Below, piece by piece: positions 16,497 through 23,292 of a DNA stretch of 34,807 bases (position 1 is the stretch's first letter; each line of letters begins with the position of its first letter). Source of the DNA: Cryomorphaceae bacterium (GTDB taxonomy: Bacteria > Bacteroidota > Bacteroidia > Flavobacteriales > Schleiferiaceae). The notes beneath the pieces were generated by a model. It searched no databases. It saw only the letters and a list, made by a program, of their open reading frames with translations, and was not told the origin of the DNA. The stretch lies in the NCBI GenBank assembly GCA_003566715.1, contig PXCF01000052.1, forward strand, positions 1 through 34,807. The letters run 5' to 3'. A program made the position numbers and the translations under genes.

Positions 16497-16790
16497 ATGA
16501 CTAAAGCAGAAATCGTAAACAACATCACCGACTCTACAGGAATGGAACGCGTAGATGTTCAACAAGTTGTAGAACTTTTCATGAAAGAAGTAAAAACTTC
16601 CCTTGAAAGTGGTGAAAATGTTTACCTCCGTGGCTTCGGTAGCTTCTTTATCAAAACGCGCGCAGAGAAAACTGGTCGCAACATCAGTAAAAACACCACC
16701 ATCATTATTCCTGCTCACAACATTCCCGCTTTTAAGCCCGCTAAGGTATTCCTTGAGAATGTTAAAGGCAACGTTAAAGTAGAGAAATAA
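16497..16790 (+). CDS. HU/IHF-family DNA-bending protein
   Basis: This 97-residue nucleoid protein has the HU/IHF fold. Helices MTKAEIVNNITDSTGMERVDVQQVVELFM are followed by the beta-arm NVYLRGFGSFFIKTRAEKTGRN. The arm region INPx usually carries the intercalating proline; here it reads IIIPAHNIPAFKPAKVF, consistent with the Bacteroidota HU group. It dimerises and bends DNA. It opens a plus-strand run of HU, TPR protein, small ribosomal protein and rng. The spacing to the TPR gene is 11 bases. Confidence 0.93.
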   Translation: MTKAEIVNNITDSTGMERVDVQQVVELFMKEVKTSLESGENVYLRGFGSFFIKTRAEKTGRNISKNTTIIIPAHNIPAFKPAKVFLENVKGNVKVEK

Positions 16791-16801
16791 TTCATCACTC
16801 A

Positions 16802-17302
16802 ATGTCTTCTTCGCGAATAATTATCATTTCTCTGGTTGTTGTATTGGGACTAGGCGCGTATTTATTGCGAGCCGATAGATATCCTGAAGCAAAAACTGTA
16901 AAAGAAAGTCATCAAAGTGAAGAAGACAGGAGCCCATTAGATAAAAAAGTTGAGGAAGCACTGCGTCTGCTACAATCAGGCGAAGCACCTCCTATGACGG
17001 CCATCAGCATGATCACAGAGGTATTGGATGAAGATCCGGACCACTATGCTGCTCTCTTATCTCTTGGGCTCATGTCTTTGCAAACCAATCAATACGAAAA
17101 AGCGGTTCAACGCTTTGAGCGCTTGTTGTTGCAAGACGATGAAAACCCGCGTATACTCGATGCAGCAGGCGCCGCATACCTCGGTGTTGAGGACACTGCC
17201 ATGGCGCTCGAGATGTACAACAAAATGCTGACCCTAGATATCGAACAGGAGGTACGTATCGGGGTAGAAAAAACCATCTCCTCCCTAGAAAAAACACATT
17301 AA
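16802..17302 (+). CDS. Membrane-anchored TPR protein
   Basis: This 166-residue protein has an N-terminal membrane helix (about residues 5-22, IIIISLVVVLGLGAYLL) and a charged linker. About three TPR-like helical repeats follow, clearest at YAALLSLGLMSLQTNQYEKA and PRILDAAGAAYLGVEDTAMALEMYNKML. Most of it would face the periplasm as a protein-interaction module. The function is not known. A TPR gene between the HU gene and rng is familiar in Flavobacteriia. It lies 11 bases from the 29-residue ribosomal-type gene downstream. Confidence 0.8.
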   Translation: MSSSRIIIISLVVVLGLGAYLLRADRYPEAKTVKESHQSEEDRSPLDKKVEEALRLLQSGEAPPMTAISMITEVLDEDPDHYAALLSLGLMSLQTNQYEKAVQRFERLLLQDDENPRILDAAGAAYLGVEDTAMALEMYNKMLTLDIEQEVRIGVEKTISSLEKTH

Positions 17303-17313
17303 AACATTGCATT

Positions 17314-17403
17314 ATGCCAAGTGGAAAAAAACGCAAACGCCATAAAATGGCCACGCACAAGAGAAAAAAACGTCTTCGCAAGAACCGTCACAAGAAAAAG
17401 TAA
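17314..17403 (+). CDS. 29-residue AURKAIP1/Cox24-like small ribosomal protein
   Basis: A short open frame from ATG 17314 to TAA 17401-17403 encodes 29 residues, MPSGKKRKRHKMATHKRKKR followed by LRKNRHKKK. Nearly two thirds of the residues are Lys, Arg or His. It matches the AURKAIP1/Cox24 (mitochondrial mS38) motif found as a tiny standalone gene in Bacteroidota. Proteins of this type sit in the small ribosomal subunit, so a structural role on the ribosome is likely. It begins 11 bases after the TPR gene and is followed by two hairpins that end the transcript. It is easily missed by gene callers because of its length. Confidence 0.82.
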   Translation: MPSGKKRKRHKMATHKRKKRLRKNRHKKK

Positions 17404-17410
17404 CACACGT

Positions 17411-17435
17411 CTCATTCAGCTACTAAGCTGATGAG
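17411..17435 (+). terminator. Hairpin after the small ribosomal gene
   Basis: CTCATTCAGCT pairs with AGCTGATGAG (one bulged T) around a 4-base loop, followed by an A/T-rich stretch. It is a probable weak terminator or 3'-end stabiliser. Confidence 0.5.
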
Positions 17436-17446
17436 AAAACAATTTT

Positions 17447-17472
17447 AGAGCAATGGGTGCGCCCATTGCTCT
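17447..17472. terminator. Strong palindrome between the small ribosomal gene and rng
   Basis: AGAGCAATGGG and CCCATTGCTCT form a perfect 11-bp stem around TGCG, followed by ATTCGTGTTTT. It is a probable terminator of the HU-TPR-ribosomal run. It also covers the GTG at 17457, which argues against translation of rng starting there. Confidence 0.6.
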
Positions 17473-17552
17473 ATTCGTGTTTTAAGTTATTTACATTATT
17501 AACGCAGGGATGCGATGGTATTACCGTCCAACCCGGCACAAATCAAATTAAG

Positions 17553-19097
17553 GTGAGCGCTGAACTATATATTCATTCGCGTAATACCGATGGTTTGGCC
17601 ATTGCCCTGTTGAAAGAAGGCAAGCTCATTGAGCTGCATACCGAAGAAGACAATCGTCAATTTCTTGTTGGGGATATCTATCTAGGAAAAGTGAAGCGCA
17701 TAGCTTCCGGATTAAATGCAGCATTTGTTGATGTTGGCTATAGCAAAGATGCATTTTTGCATTACCATGATTTAGGTCCACACATACGTTCACTTGATAA
17801 GTTTTATCGCAAAACAACCAAGGGCAAACAAGTATGGAACCTTGCAGACTTGGAGCTCGAGCCAGAAATCGACAAAAATGGCACCATTGATCAGGTTTTA
17901 AAGGCCAATCAAAATGTCATTGTACAAATTGCCAAAGAGCCTATTTCAACCAAAGGCCCCCGTATTACCTCAGAAATATCACTGGCTGGACGCTATGTGG
18001 TACTTGTTCCTTTTAGCGATAAAATCTCCATTTCTCAAAAAATTAGAGAAAGAAAAGAGAGAGATCGCTTAAGAAAACTACTCAGTGACATTAAGCCTCC
18101 GGGCTTTGGTGTCATCATCAGAACTGTTGCACAAGAAGTTGAACGAGAACTGATTGAAAGCGACTTGAGAAACCTTGTGCAACGATGGAAATCCATGCAC
18201 AAACACTTGCCTAGAGCTAAAACGCCAGCACGCATTCTGCGAGAACTCGGCGCTGCTTCTGCGCTACTCAGAGATGTACTCAACGATTCTTTTAGCTCTA
18301 TCGTAGTTGATGAGCAAGAAAAGTTTGATACCATTAAAGTCTATTTAGAAGAAAACGCCCCCGATAAAGTGGACATCCTTAAAATGCACACGGGGCGACT
18401 TCCTATGTTTGAAAAATTCGGCATTGAAAGACAAATCAAAACGTCTTTCGGACGTTCTGTATCGGCCGGGAAAGGTACCTATCTCATCATTGAGCATACC
18501 GAAGCGATGCACGTCATTGATGTTAACAGTGGCAACCGCGCTAGTAAATCTGACACCCAAGAAGAAAACGCTCTAGCCGTTAACTTACTCGCTGCCGAGG
18601 AAATAGCACGCCAACTCAGACTTAGAGATATGGGAGGCATCATCGTCGTGGACTTCATCGACATGCATAAACCTGAAAACCGTCGTGTACTTCAGGATAA
18701 ATTGCGCGATGTGATGAAAACAGATCGTGCTAAGCATAAAATCCTTCCCGTTAGTAAGTTTGGTCTGGTAGAAATAACCCGTCAACGGGTACGTCCGGAA
18801 ATGAACATTGATACCCGAGAAGAAGACCCCGACGGGAACGGCAAAACGGAGGCACCGGTGGCCATCTTGGAAAACATTGAGCAAACGTTTGAGTCGCTTT
18901 GCTTAACTAACCCCAAGGAAAAATTTGAGTTACACGTGCACCCTTTTATCGCTGCATTTCTTACCAAAGGACTATTTAAAAGCTTGAGGAGGAAATGGAT
19001 AAAAAAATATGGCTGCAAACTAAAAGTTGTCTCTCGTGATGGTTTTAAATACCTCGAGTATCGCTTTTTCAAAGATGGCGAGTCCATTACCACGTAA
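17553..19097 (+). CDS. rng: Ribonuclease E/G family endoribonuclease
   Basis: RNase G (CafA) cleaves single-stranded A/U-rich RNA in mRNA decay and rRNA maturation. I start at GTG 17553, giving 514 residues beginning VSAELYIHSRNTDGLAIALL, the expected family start. The longer frame begins inside a strong hairpin. Domains: an S1 RNA-binding domain split by an insert (about 35-130, VGDIYLGKVKRIASGLNAAFVDVGYSKDAFLHYHDLG); an RNase H-like part; and the DNase I-like catalytic domain with HVIDVNSGNRAS and IIVVDFIDMHKPENRR, which supply the metal-binding Asp residues. No CPxCxG Zn-link is seen, which appears usual for the Bacteroidota type. A strong terminator follows. Confidence 0.93.
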   Translation: MSAELYIHSRNTDGLAIALLKEGKLIELHTEEDNRQFLVGDIYLGKVKRIASGLNAAFVDVGYSKDAFLHYHDLGPHIRSLDKFYRKTTKGKQVWNLADLELEPEIDKNGTIDQVLKANQNVIVQIAKEPISTKGPRITSEISLAGRYVVLVPFSDKISISQKIRERKERDRLRKLLSDIKPPGFGVIIRTVAQEVERELIESDLRNLVQRWKSMHKHLPRAKTPARILRELGAASALLRDVLNDSFSSIVVDEQEKFDTIKVYLEENAPDKVDILKMHTGRLPMFEKFGIERQIKTSFGRSVSAGKGTYLIIEHTEAMHVIDVNSGNRASKSDTQEENALAVNLLAAEEIARQLRLRDMGGIIVVDFIDMHKPENRRVLQDKLRDVMKTDRAKHKILPVSKFGLVEITRQRVRPEMNIDTREEDPDGNGKTEAPVAILENIEQTFESLCLTNPKEKFELHVHPFIAAFLTKGLFKSLRRKWIKKYGCKLKVVSRDGFKYLEYRFFKDGESITT

Positions 19098-19127
19098 TCA
19101 AATTGGCCATAGCCAATGTTAAACCAC

Positions 19128-19168
19128 AAAGCTTCAGCAGTGACAAAATCACCGCTGAAGCTTTTTTT
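19128..19168 (+). terminator. Rho-independent terminator after rng
   Basis: AAAGCTTCAGC pairs with GCTGAAGCTTT and continues inward through GTGA/TCAC around a CAAAA loop. A run of seven Ts follows directly. This is the strongest terminator in the window. Confidence 0.9.
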
Positions 19169-19182
19169 AATCTTACCAATGC

Positions 19183-19545
19183 ATGAGCGAGAACATACAT
19201 TTAAAAGAACAGTGGCGCTTACTTTGCAAGTTTATTGAAGACACCTTTCAGCCGGAAGGCGAGGTGGATGTTGATGGTATTCTCTTTTTAATTGGTGTAC
19301 AAGAATTGGGTAAAGGGCACCAACGTTTTAAAAAAGACGAGAAGATTAATCTGCTGCATATTGCCATCTGCCGCGTATTAGAACCCTACGGTTACTATGA
19401 ATTTGAAGGAACCGACAACGATGGCTGGCCGCACTATAAATTGGTAGAACCTCTTCCTAATTTGCGCGCCGGTGAGCAGAGTTTAATGATGAAAGAAGCC
19501 ATCATTAGGTATTTTGACGAAACAACCGACGGTGTGTATAAATAA
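19183..19545 (+). CDS. Conserved hypothetical protein
   Basis: This 120-residue soluble, acidic protein has no signal peptide. It resembles a conserved Bacteroidota hypothetical family with motifs LKEQWRLLCKFIEDTF, ILFLIGVQELGKGHQRFKKDEK, LLHIAICRVLEPYGYYEFEG and DGWPHYKLVEPLP. I do not know a function. The compact mixed alpha/beta pattern and high conservation suggest a cytoplasmic housekeeping role. It sits alone between the rng terminator and its own bidirectional hairpin terminator. Confidence 0.75.
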   Translation: MSENIHLKEQWRLLCKFIEDTFQPEGEVDVDGILFLIGVQELGKGHQRFKKDEKINLLHIAICRVLEPYGYYEFEGTDNDGWPHYKLVEPLPNLRAGEQSLMMKEAIIRYFDETTDGVYK

Positions 19546-19547
19546 AA

Positions 19548-19570
19548 AACAGCCTCTTTTAGAGGCTGTT
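19548..19570. terminator. Bidirectional hairpin terminator
   Basis: AACAGCCTC and GAGGCTGTT form a perfect 9-bp stem with a TTTTA loop. It lies between the convergent gene ends at 19545 (plus) and 19578 (minus), so it can serve both. Confidence 0.75.
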
Positions 19571-19577
19571 AACAATA

Positions 19578-20075
19578 CTAAAAACACAATCCCTCACTGG
19601 GGTCCCAAGGCTCAAGAATAACCTCTAAGTACACCTCTTCATTTTCTTCCAACTTAATAAAACTACAAGCGCGAGACATTTCCGTGCTTATGGTGTCAAA
19701 CTGCTGAACAAAACGCGGGGGAACGGCCGGAAACCCGGTTGAATCAATAAAAGAAATGGTATCTATCACATACGTAGCACCGATGGCTTCCACCAAAAAT
19801 AAAGCCTCAAGGTCATAAGAAAATGTTACTTCGCCATTAACATCGGTCAACCCTTCAAATAATACATTGGATCTGGGATTGTCGGGCGCTACCCTTACAT
19901 CAGCTAAAAAGACGGGAATAAAACGCGGATCATCGCCCTCATATTCCAAATCTTCCGTTAAAACCCTAATCCTAAAAGGATACTCCGGGTCATCAGATGT
20001 ACACGATGTGGCTGTGAAAAGCATCGATAGTGTAAGTATAACGACCGATAGCGAAGAAGGCAACAATTTTTTCAT
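19578..20075 (-). CDS. Two-cysteine lipoprotein, paralogue of the upstream gene
   Basis: This 165-residue protein has an N-terminal lipoprotein signal ending in the lipobox ATSC. The mature part looks like an immunoglobulin-like/carboxypeptidase-regulatory beta-sandwich with the loop LTDVNGEVTFSYDLEALFLVEA. Near the end it has SRACSFIKLEENEEVYLEVIL and a terminal GLCF. The same pattern occurs in the gene just upstream (20117-20479): NANGIASFSFDHKAFLEIHA, KKCDAIELE and RRTCLGE. Two cysteines in equivalent places suggest a conserved disulfide or a metal site. The function is unknown. The two genes are 41 bases apart, probably cotranscribed from the promoter at 20542-20570. Confidence 0.75.
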   Translation of the reverse strand: MKKLLPSSLSVVILTLSMLFTATSCTSDDPEYPFRIRVLTEDLEYEGDDPRFIPVFLADVRVAPDNPRSNVLFEGLTDVNGEVTFSYDLEALFLVEAIGATYVIDTISFIDSTGFPAVPPRFVQQFDTISTEMSRACSFIKLEENEEVYLEVILEPWDPSEGLCF

Positions 20076-20116
20076 ATGACAAGTGGCGTAGTTGTTTGAA
20101 TCAATGGTTTAATGAA

Positions 20117-20479
20117 TTACTCTCCCAGACATGTTCTGCGAGGATCACCAAAAGGATACATATTAATGGTAAACTCCTTCATTCCTCTTTCCAACTCAAT
20201 GGCATCACACTTCTTCCAAGAGCCTTTTACGGCGTGGATTTCCAAAAAAGCTTTATGATCAAAGCTGAAACTGGCAATACCATTGGCATTGGTGGTTCGC
20301 TGTGTATTGACAATACTACCTTCTACCGGAGCAAAGATTTCTACCGTGGCATTCCTAACAGGAACAGTATCGTGAACAGTGACAAAAACCGTTACCTCGT
20401 AATCACGGTCGTCTTGACTACAAGAAGACAGTCCTATAATTAATGCGGCTACGACTGATAAAGTGAAAATGCGGCGCAT
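20117..20479 (-). CDS. Two-cysteine lipoprotein (first of a tandem pair)
   Basis: This 120-residue protein has the signal MRRIFTLSVVAALIIGLSSC, with lipobox LSSC. The mature domain is a short beta-sandwich of the carboxypeptidase-regulatory-like kind (VPVRNATVEIFAP, then TNANGIASFSFD). Two cysteines fall late in the protein, in WKKCDAIELE and RRTCLGE. It shares the spacing and both Cys positions with the following paralogue at 19578-20075, which is longer by extra loops. No function is recognised. It is probably surface-exposed or periplasmic, depending on lipoprotein sorting. Confidence 0.75.
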   Translation of the reverse strand: MRRIFTLSVVAALIIGLSSCSQDDRDYEVTVFVTVHDTVPVRNATVEIFAPVEGSIVNTQRTTNANGIASFSFDHKAFLEIHAVKGSWKKCDAIELERGMKEFTINMYPFGDPRRTCLGE

Positions 20480-20541
20480 AACAATCTTATATGTTAAAGT
20501 TTAATGCAACGGATGATATTTTAATTACCCGATACAATTGC

Positions 20542-20570
20542 CAAAAATACAACAAAAAATTTCCCAACAA
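20542..20570 (-). promoter_or_regulatory. Promoter of the twin lipoprotein genes
   Basis: On the minus strand TTG (20568-20570) is followed after 18 bases by TATTTTTG (20542-20549). This fits the Bacteroidota promoter pattern, about 60 bases upstream of the start codon at 20479. Confidence 0.45.
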
Positions 20571-20635
20571 TATACAAAACGAGACAACGAGACAATTTAT
20601 TTCGTTTTCGCTATTATTTTAAGTGTATTCGCCAA

Positions 20636-20666
20636 TTGCTTGAGCGCTTAATTCAACGTACATTTG
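20636..20666 (+). promoter_or_regulatory. Promoter of pheS
   Basis: TTG at 20636-20638, a 20-base spacer and TACATTTG at 20659-20666 match the Bacteroidota consensus well. The pheS start lies 20 bases downstream. Confidence 0.65.
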
Positions 20667-20686
20667 CTGCGTTTTAATACGATGTC

Positions 20687-21685
20687 ATGAACGAACAGAT
20701 AGCGAACATAGAAAAAGCGATTAGCGCATTTCACATTGGTTCATCAGAAGATGCCGAACAATTTCGACTCACTTTTTTGAGTAGAAAAGGGCAAATTCCT
20801 GCACTCTTTGAAGCGTTCAAACTGCTACCGGGCGACGAAAAACGTCTGTACGGTAAAACCATCAATGCGTTAAAACAGAAAGCGGAAAACATCTATAAAG
20901 AAGGGGTCAAATCTGCCAATCAAAAACAACAGCAGTCGGTGGATTACACCAGAGCAGTGAAAGATTTGCCGTTTGGTAGCAGACACCCCCTATCCGTTAT
21001 TCGCGACGAAATCATCGACATATTTGCCCGCATTGGGTTTGACGTAAGCTACGGGCCGGAAATAGAAGATGACTGGCACAATTTCTCTGCGCTCAATTTC
21101 CCTGAAGAACACCCGGCGCGCGATATGCAAGACACCTTTTTTGTAGAAAAAGATCCTGACTTTGCCCTTCGTACCCACACATCTTCCGTACAAGTGCGCG
21201 TCATGGAAAACACAGCCCCCCCCATCCGCACCATTTCTCCCGGTCGCGTATACCGAAACGAGGCCATATCGGCCCGCTCACATTGCTTCTTCCACCAAAT
21301 CGAAGGCCTTTACATCGACAAGGACGTGAGCTTTGCCGATCTCAAACAAACCATTCTCTACTTTGCCGAGCAATTCTTTGGCAAGAGCAAAATCCGCATG
21401 CGTCCATCATACTTCCCCTTTACCGAGCCCAGTGCCGAGGTAGATGTGTATTGGGGACTCAACAATGAAGTGGATTACCGTCTGACCAAAGGAACCGGGT
21501 GGCTGGAAATCATGGGTTGCGGTATGGTTGATCCCGCTGTACTTCAAGCGTCCAACATCGACCCGGAAGTGTACAGCGGCTTTGCCTTTGGAATGGGCGT
21601 AGAACGCATCGCCCTAAACCGCTACCAAATTCCGGATATCAGAATGCTGAGTGAAAACGATATGCGGTTTTTGAAGCAATTTTAG
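20687..21685 (+). CDS. pheS: Phenylalanyl-tRNA synthetase alpha subunit
   Basis: PheS is the catalytic alpha subunit of the alpha2-beta2 class II synthetase that charges tRNA-Phe. The 332-residue protein has an N-terminal coiled-coil (about 1-90, LTFLSRKGQI). The catalytic class II domain follows: class II motif 1 region HPLSVIRDEIIDIFARIGF, then DTFFVEK and LRTHTSSVQVR, motif 2 GRVYRNEAISARSHCFFHQIEGL, PFTEPSAEVDV, and motif 3 GFAFGMGVERIAL. It is complete and normal in length. The beta subunit gene (pheT) is not in the window, as is usual where the genes are unlinked in Bacteroidota. Confidence 0.96.
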   Translation: MNEQIANIEKAISAFHIGSSEDAEQFRLTFLSRKGQIPALFEAFKLLPGDEKRLYGKTINALKQKAENIYKEGVKSANQKQQQSVDYTRAVKDLPFGSRHPLSVIRDEIIDIFARIGFDVSYGPEIEDDWHNFSALNFPEEHPARDMQDTFFVEKDPDFALRTHTSSVQVRVMENTAPPIRTISPGRVYRNEAISARSHCFFHQIEGLYIDKDVSFADLKQTILYFAEQFFGKSKIRMRPSYFPFTEPSAEVDVYWGLNNEVDYRLTKGTGWLEIMGCGMVDPAVLQASNIDPEVYSGFAFGMGVERIALNRYQIPDIRMLSENDMRFLKQF

Positions 21686-21819
21686 TCAGAATTCTGAAGA
21701 CGAACATTAAACATGGTGGTTAATGACCTTCTGTGATTTTAGATTTATGAGTGGCGATTAGCATACTAATCAGACTGCATCGTTAACTAGTTACTTTCCA
21801 TTACTCGCGTAAATTTTTG

Positions 21820-21827
21820 TATATTTG
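21820..21827 (+). promoter_or_regulatory. -7 element for the T9SS repeat protein
   Basis: TATATTTG matches TAnnTTTG, 29 bases upstream of the ATG at 21857. The -33 box is not clear. Confidence 0.45.
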
Positions 21828-21856
21828 AGTCACTCTCAAACCAAATACCTACAGTT

Positions 21857-22837
21857 ATGCGACCAATCATTTTTATTTTCTGCCTTTTCATGGGTGGACT
21901 CAACGCGCAACCCATAGGCATTACAAGCCTCACCCCCATTCCAGCAAATCCTTCACCTACCGACTCCGTTTTTATTGCCATCACGGTTACCACTGGTAGT
22001 CAAGGCCACACCATCAATGTGTCTCATACACTTTCCGGGTTTACAGTTGACTTAGAAGGATGCTATTACAGTGGTATGCTGCCCGCTGTTGACACGCACC
22101 ACGACACCATTTCATTAGGTGTTTTACCCATCGGCGTCTATACGGTTAATATGAATGCTCGAGTAAGCTTAGACGCCAACGTTTGTGACCCGACTGACTC
22201 AGCACAGCTCACCACAACATTCACTGTGGGTACGCCCACCCCAGCTCCCCCGTGTTGCATCGATATTTTAGGGGTAAACATAATACCCACCATGCCCGTT
22301 GACACCACAGACATCTACGCCGAAGTTGGTGTTGAATTACCGGCACTGGGATTCTTACTCAGTGATGCCGTCAACATTAGTGGCAGTAACGTGAGCATCA
22401 ACCTGTGTTACTACGCCGACAGCATCCCCAATACCAATAGCACACTCGATACCTTTGCTCTCGGCTCGCTCGCAGCCGGACAGTACAATCTGACCGTTCA
22501 CGCCGTTCAAAGCGATGACCCCACAGCGTGTAATGGCATTGATACGGCCACCTTTACAACTTCGTTTACCGTTGATTCAGCCGATAATGGAATGCACGTC
22601 AATCAGGTGGAGCAAGCAAAATGGCGCGTATACCCCAATCCGTCCAGCGATCAATTAACAATTGTGGACGCTCCCTTTCTTTCAGATATTCAATTGATTG
22701 ACTTAAACGGGAAGGTCATTTGGCAAAGAAAATCGGATGGGAATCCGATAAACATCAACGTACAAAATTTGCCATCCGGCATCTATATTCTCAATGTGAG
22801 TGGAGTTACAAAGCGCATTCAAGTAATATCAAATTAG
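21857..22837 (+). CDS. Secreted T9SS cargo protein with two tandem beta domains
   Basis: This 326-residue protein starts with a signal peptide (about 1-17, ending LNAQ). Two tandem domains of about 110 residues follow (about 20-125 and 130-240). They share the pattern CYY-S-x-P-x-x-x-x-x-x-DT-x-x-LG-x-L-x-x-G-x-Y-x-x-x-x-A, a second Cys pair partner (NVCDPTDSAQ and TACNGIDTAT) and the ending TTSFTV/TTTFTV. The C-terminus (about 250-326) is a T9SS type A sorting domain: WRVYPNPSSDQLTI, then IDLNGKVIWQ and LPSGIYILNV. It is exported through T9SS to the surface; ligand unknown. It precedes the copper-type gene unit, but a separate promoter element lies between them. Confidence 0.8.
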   Translation: MRPIIFIFCLFMGGLNAQPIGITSLTPIPANPSPTDSVFIAITVTTGSQGHTINVSHTLSGFTVDLEGCYYSGMLPAVDTHHDTISLGVLPIGVYTVNMNARVSLDANVCDPTDSAQLTTTFTVGTPTPAPPCCIDILGVNIIPTMPVDTTDIYAEVGVELPALGFLLSDAVNISGSNVSINLCYYADSIPNTNSTLDTFALGSLAAGQYNLTVHAVQSDDPTACNGIDTATFTTSFTVDSADNGMHVNQVEQAKWRVYPNPSSDQLTIVDAPFLSDIQLIDLNGKVIWQRKSDGNPININVQNLPSGIYILNVSGVTKRIQVISN

Positions 22838-22848
22838 CCCGGCTATTG

Positions 22849-22856
22849 TATCTTTG
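22849..22856 (+). promoter_or_regulatory. -7 element immediately before the copper-type gene unit
   Basis: TATCTTTG matches TAnnTTTG and ends only 4 bases before the ATG at 22861. If used, transcription would start at or within a few bases of the start codon, giving a leaderless or near-leaderless mRNA. TTG -33 candidates exist upstream but are not well spaced. Confidence 0.4.
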
Positions 22857-22860
22857 TACT

Positions 22861-23232
22861 ATGCGCGTTTCAGCATACATATTACTCCTTTCTCTTGCGC
22901 TGCCGTTTTTGAGCAAGACTGCTGGCATTGCCAAATATCTGATTTCCTACGATGCTTACTTAGCGGCTTGTGAAAATATCGATCGACCAGAAGTGCAGTG
23001 TAACGGTACGTGTCAATGGGCAAAAGAACACGCTGAAAAGAATCATACGCCCACCCCTCCTATCATCCCTGAATCACTCAAGGTTGAAATTGCCGTTTTT
23101 CAAGAAAAACCCTTTTCTTTTTCCTTTAAATCTATTCTAAAAACCATCGACGTGCACCCCTATGCAAAGCTGGTTCTTGTTGAAGGTAACATTCTTGATG
23201 TCCCCACACCTCCCCCCAATGTTTTGATTTAA
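22861..23232 (+). CDS. Small exported protein with C-x9-C-x3-C motif (metal-associated family)
   Basis: I use the ATG at 22861 (MRVSAYILLLSLALPFL), giving 123 residues; the longer frame upstream belongs to the previous gene. The N-terminus is a signal peptide or anchor. A conserved-looking segment then places Cys37, Cys47 and Cys51 in ACENIDRPEVQCNGTCQWAKEH. Small Bacteroidota proteins with this CxNGxC-type motif occur next to metal-related genes, but I know no proven function. The rest is a basic/proline-rich tail. Immediately downstream are the MbnP-type and diheme proteins. That suggests a periplasmic copper ligand or chaperone, but this is inference from context. Confidence 0.7.
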   Translation: MRVSAYILLLSLALPFLSKTAGIAKYLISYDAYLAACENIDRPEVQCNGTCQWAKEHAEKNHTPTPPIIPESLKVEIAVFQEKPFSFSFKSILKTIDVHPYAKLVLVEGNILDVPTPPPNVLI

Positions 23233-23243
23233 AAACCGGTTTT
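23232..23243. repeat. 12-bp palindrome in the gap before the MbnP gene
   Basis: AAAACCGGTTTT is a perfect palindrome starting at the stop codon of the small Cys protein and lying 49 bases before the MbnP start. It may be a weak hairpin or an operator half-site. Confidence 0.35.
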
Positions 23244-23292
23244 GAAGATCTCTACCCACTCACATTTTAAATCAAAATAAAAAACATTTGAC

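Noticed and set aside
17457-17552. Upstream GTG start for rng adding 32 residues
   Set aside because: The extra part lies in and after a strong hairpin, has no homology pattern and contains a Cys-rich non-family stretch; the family start is at 17553.
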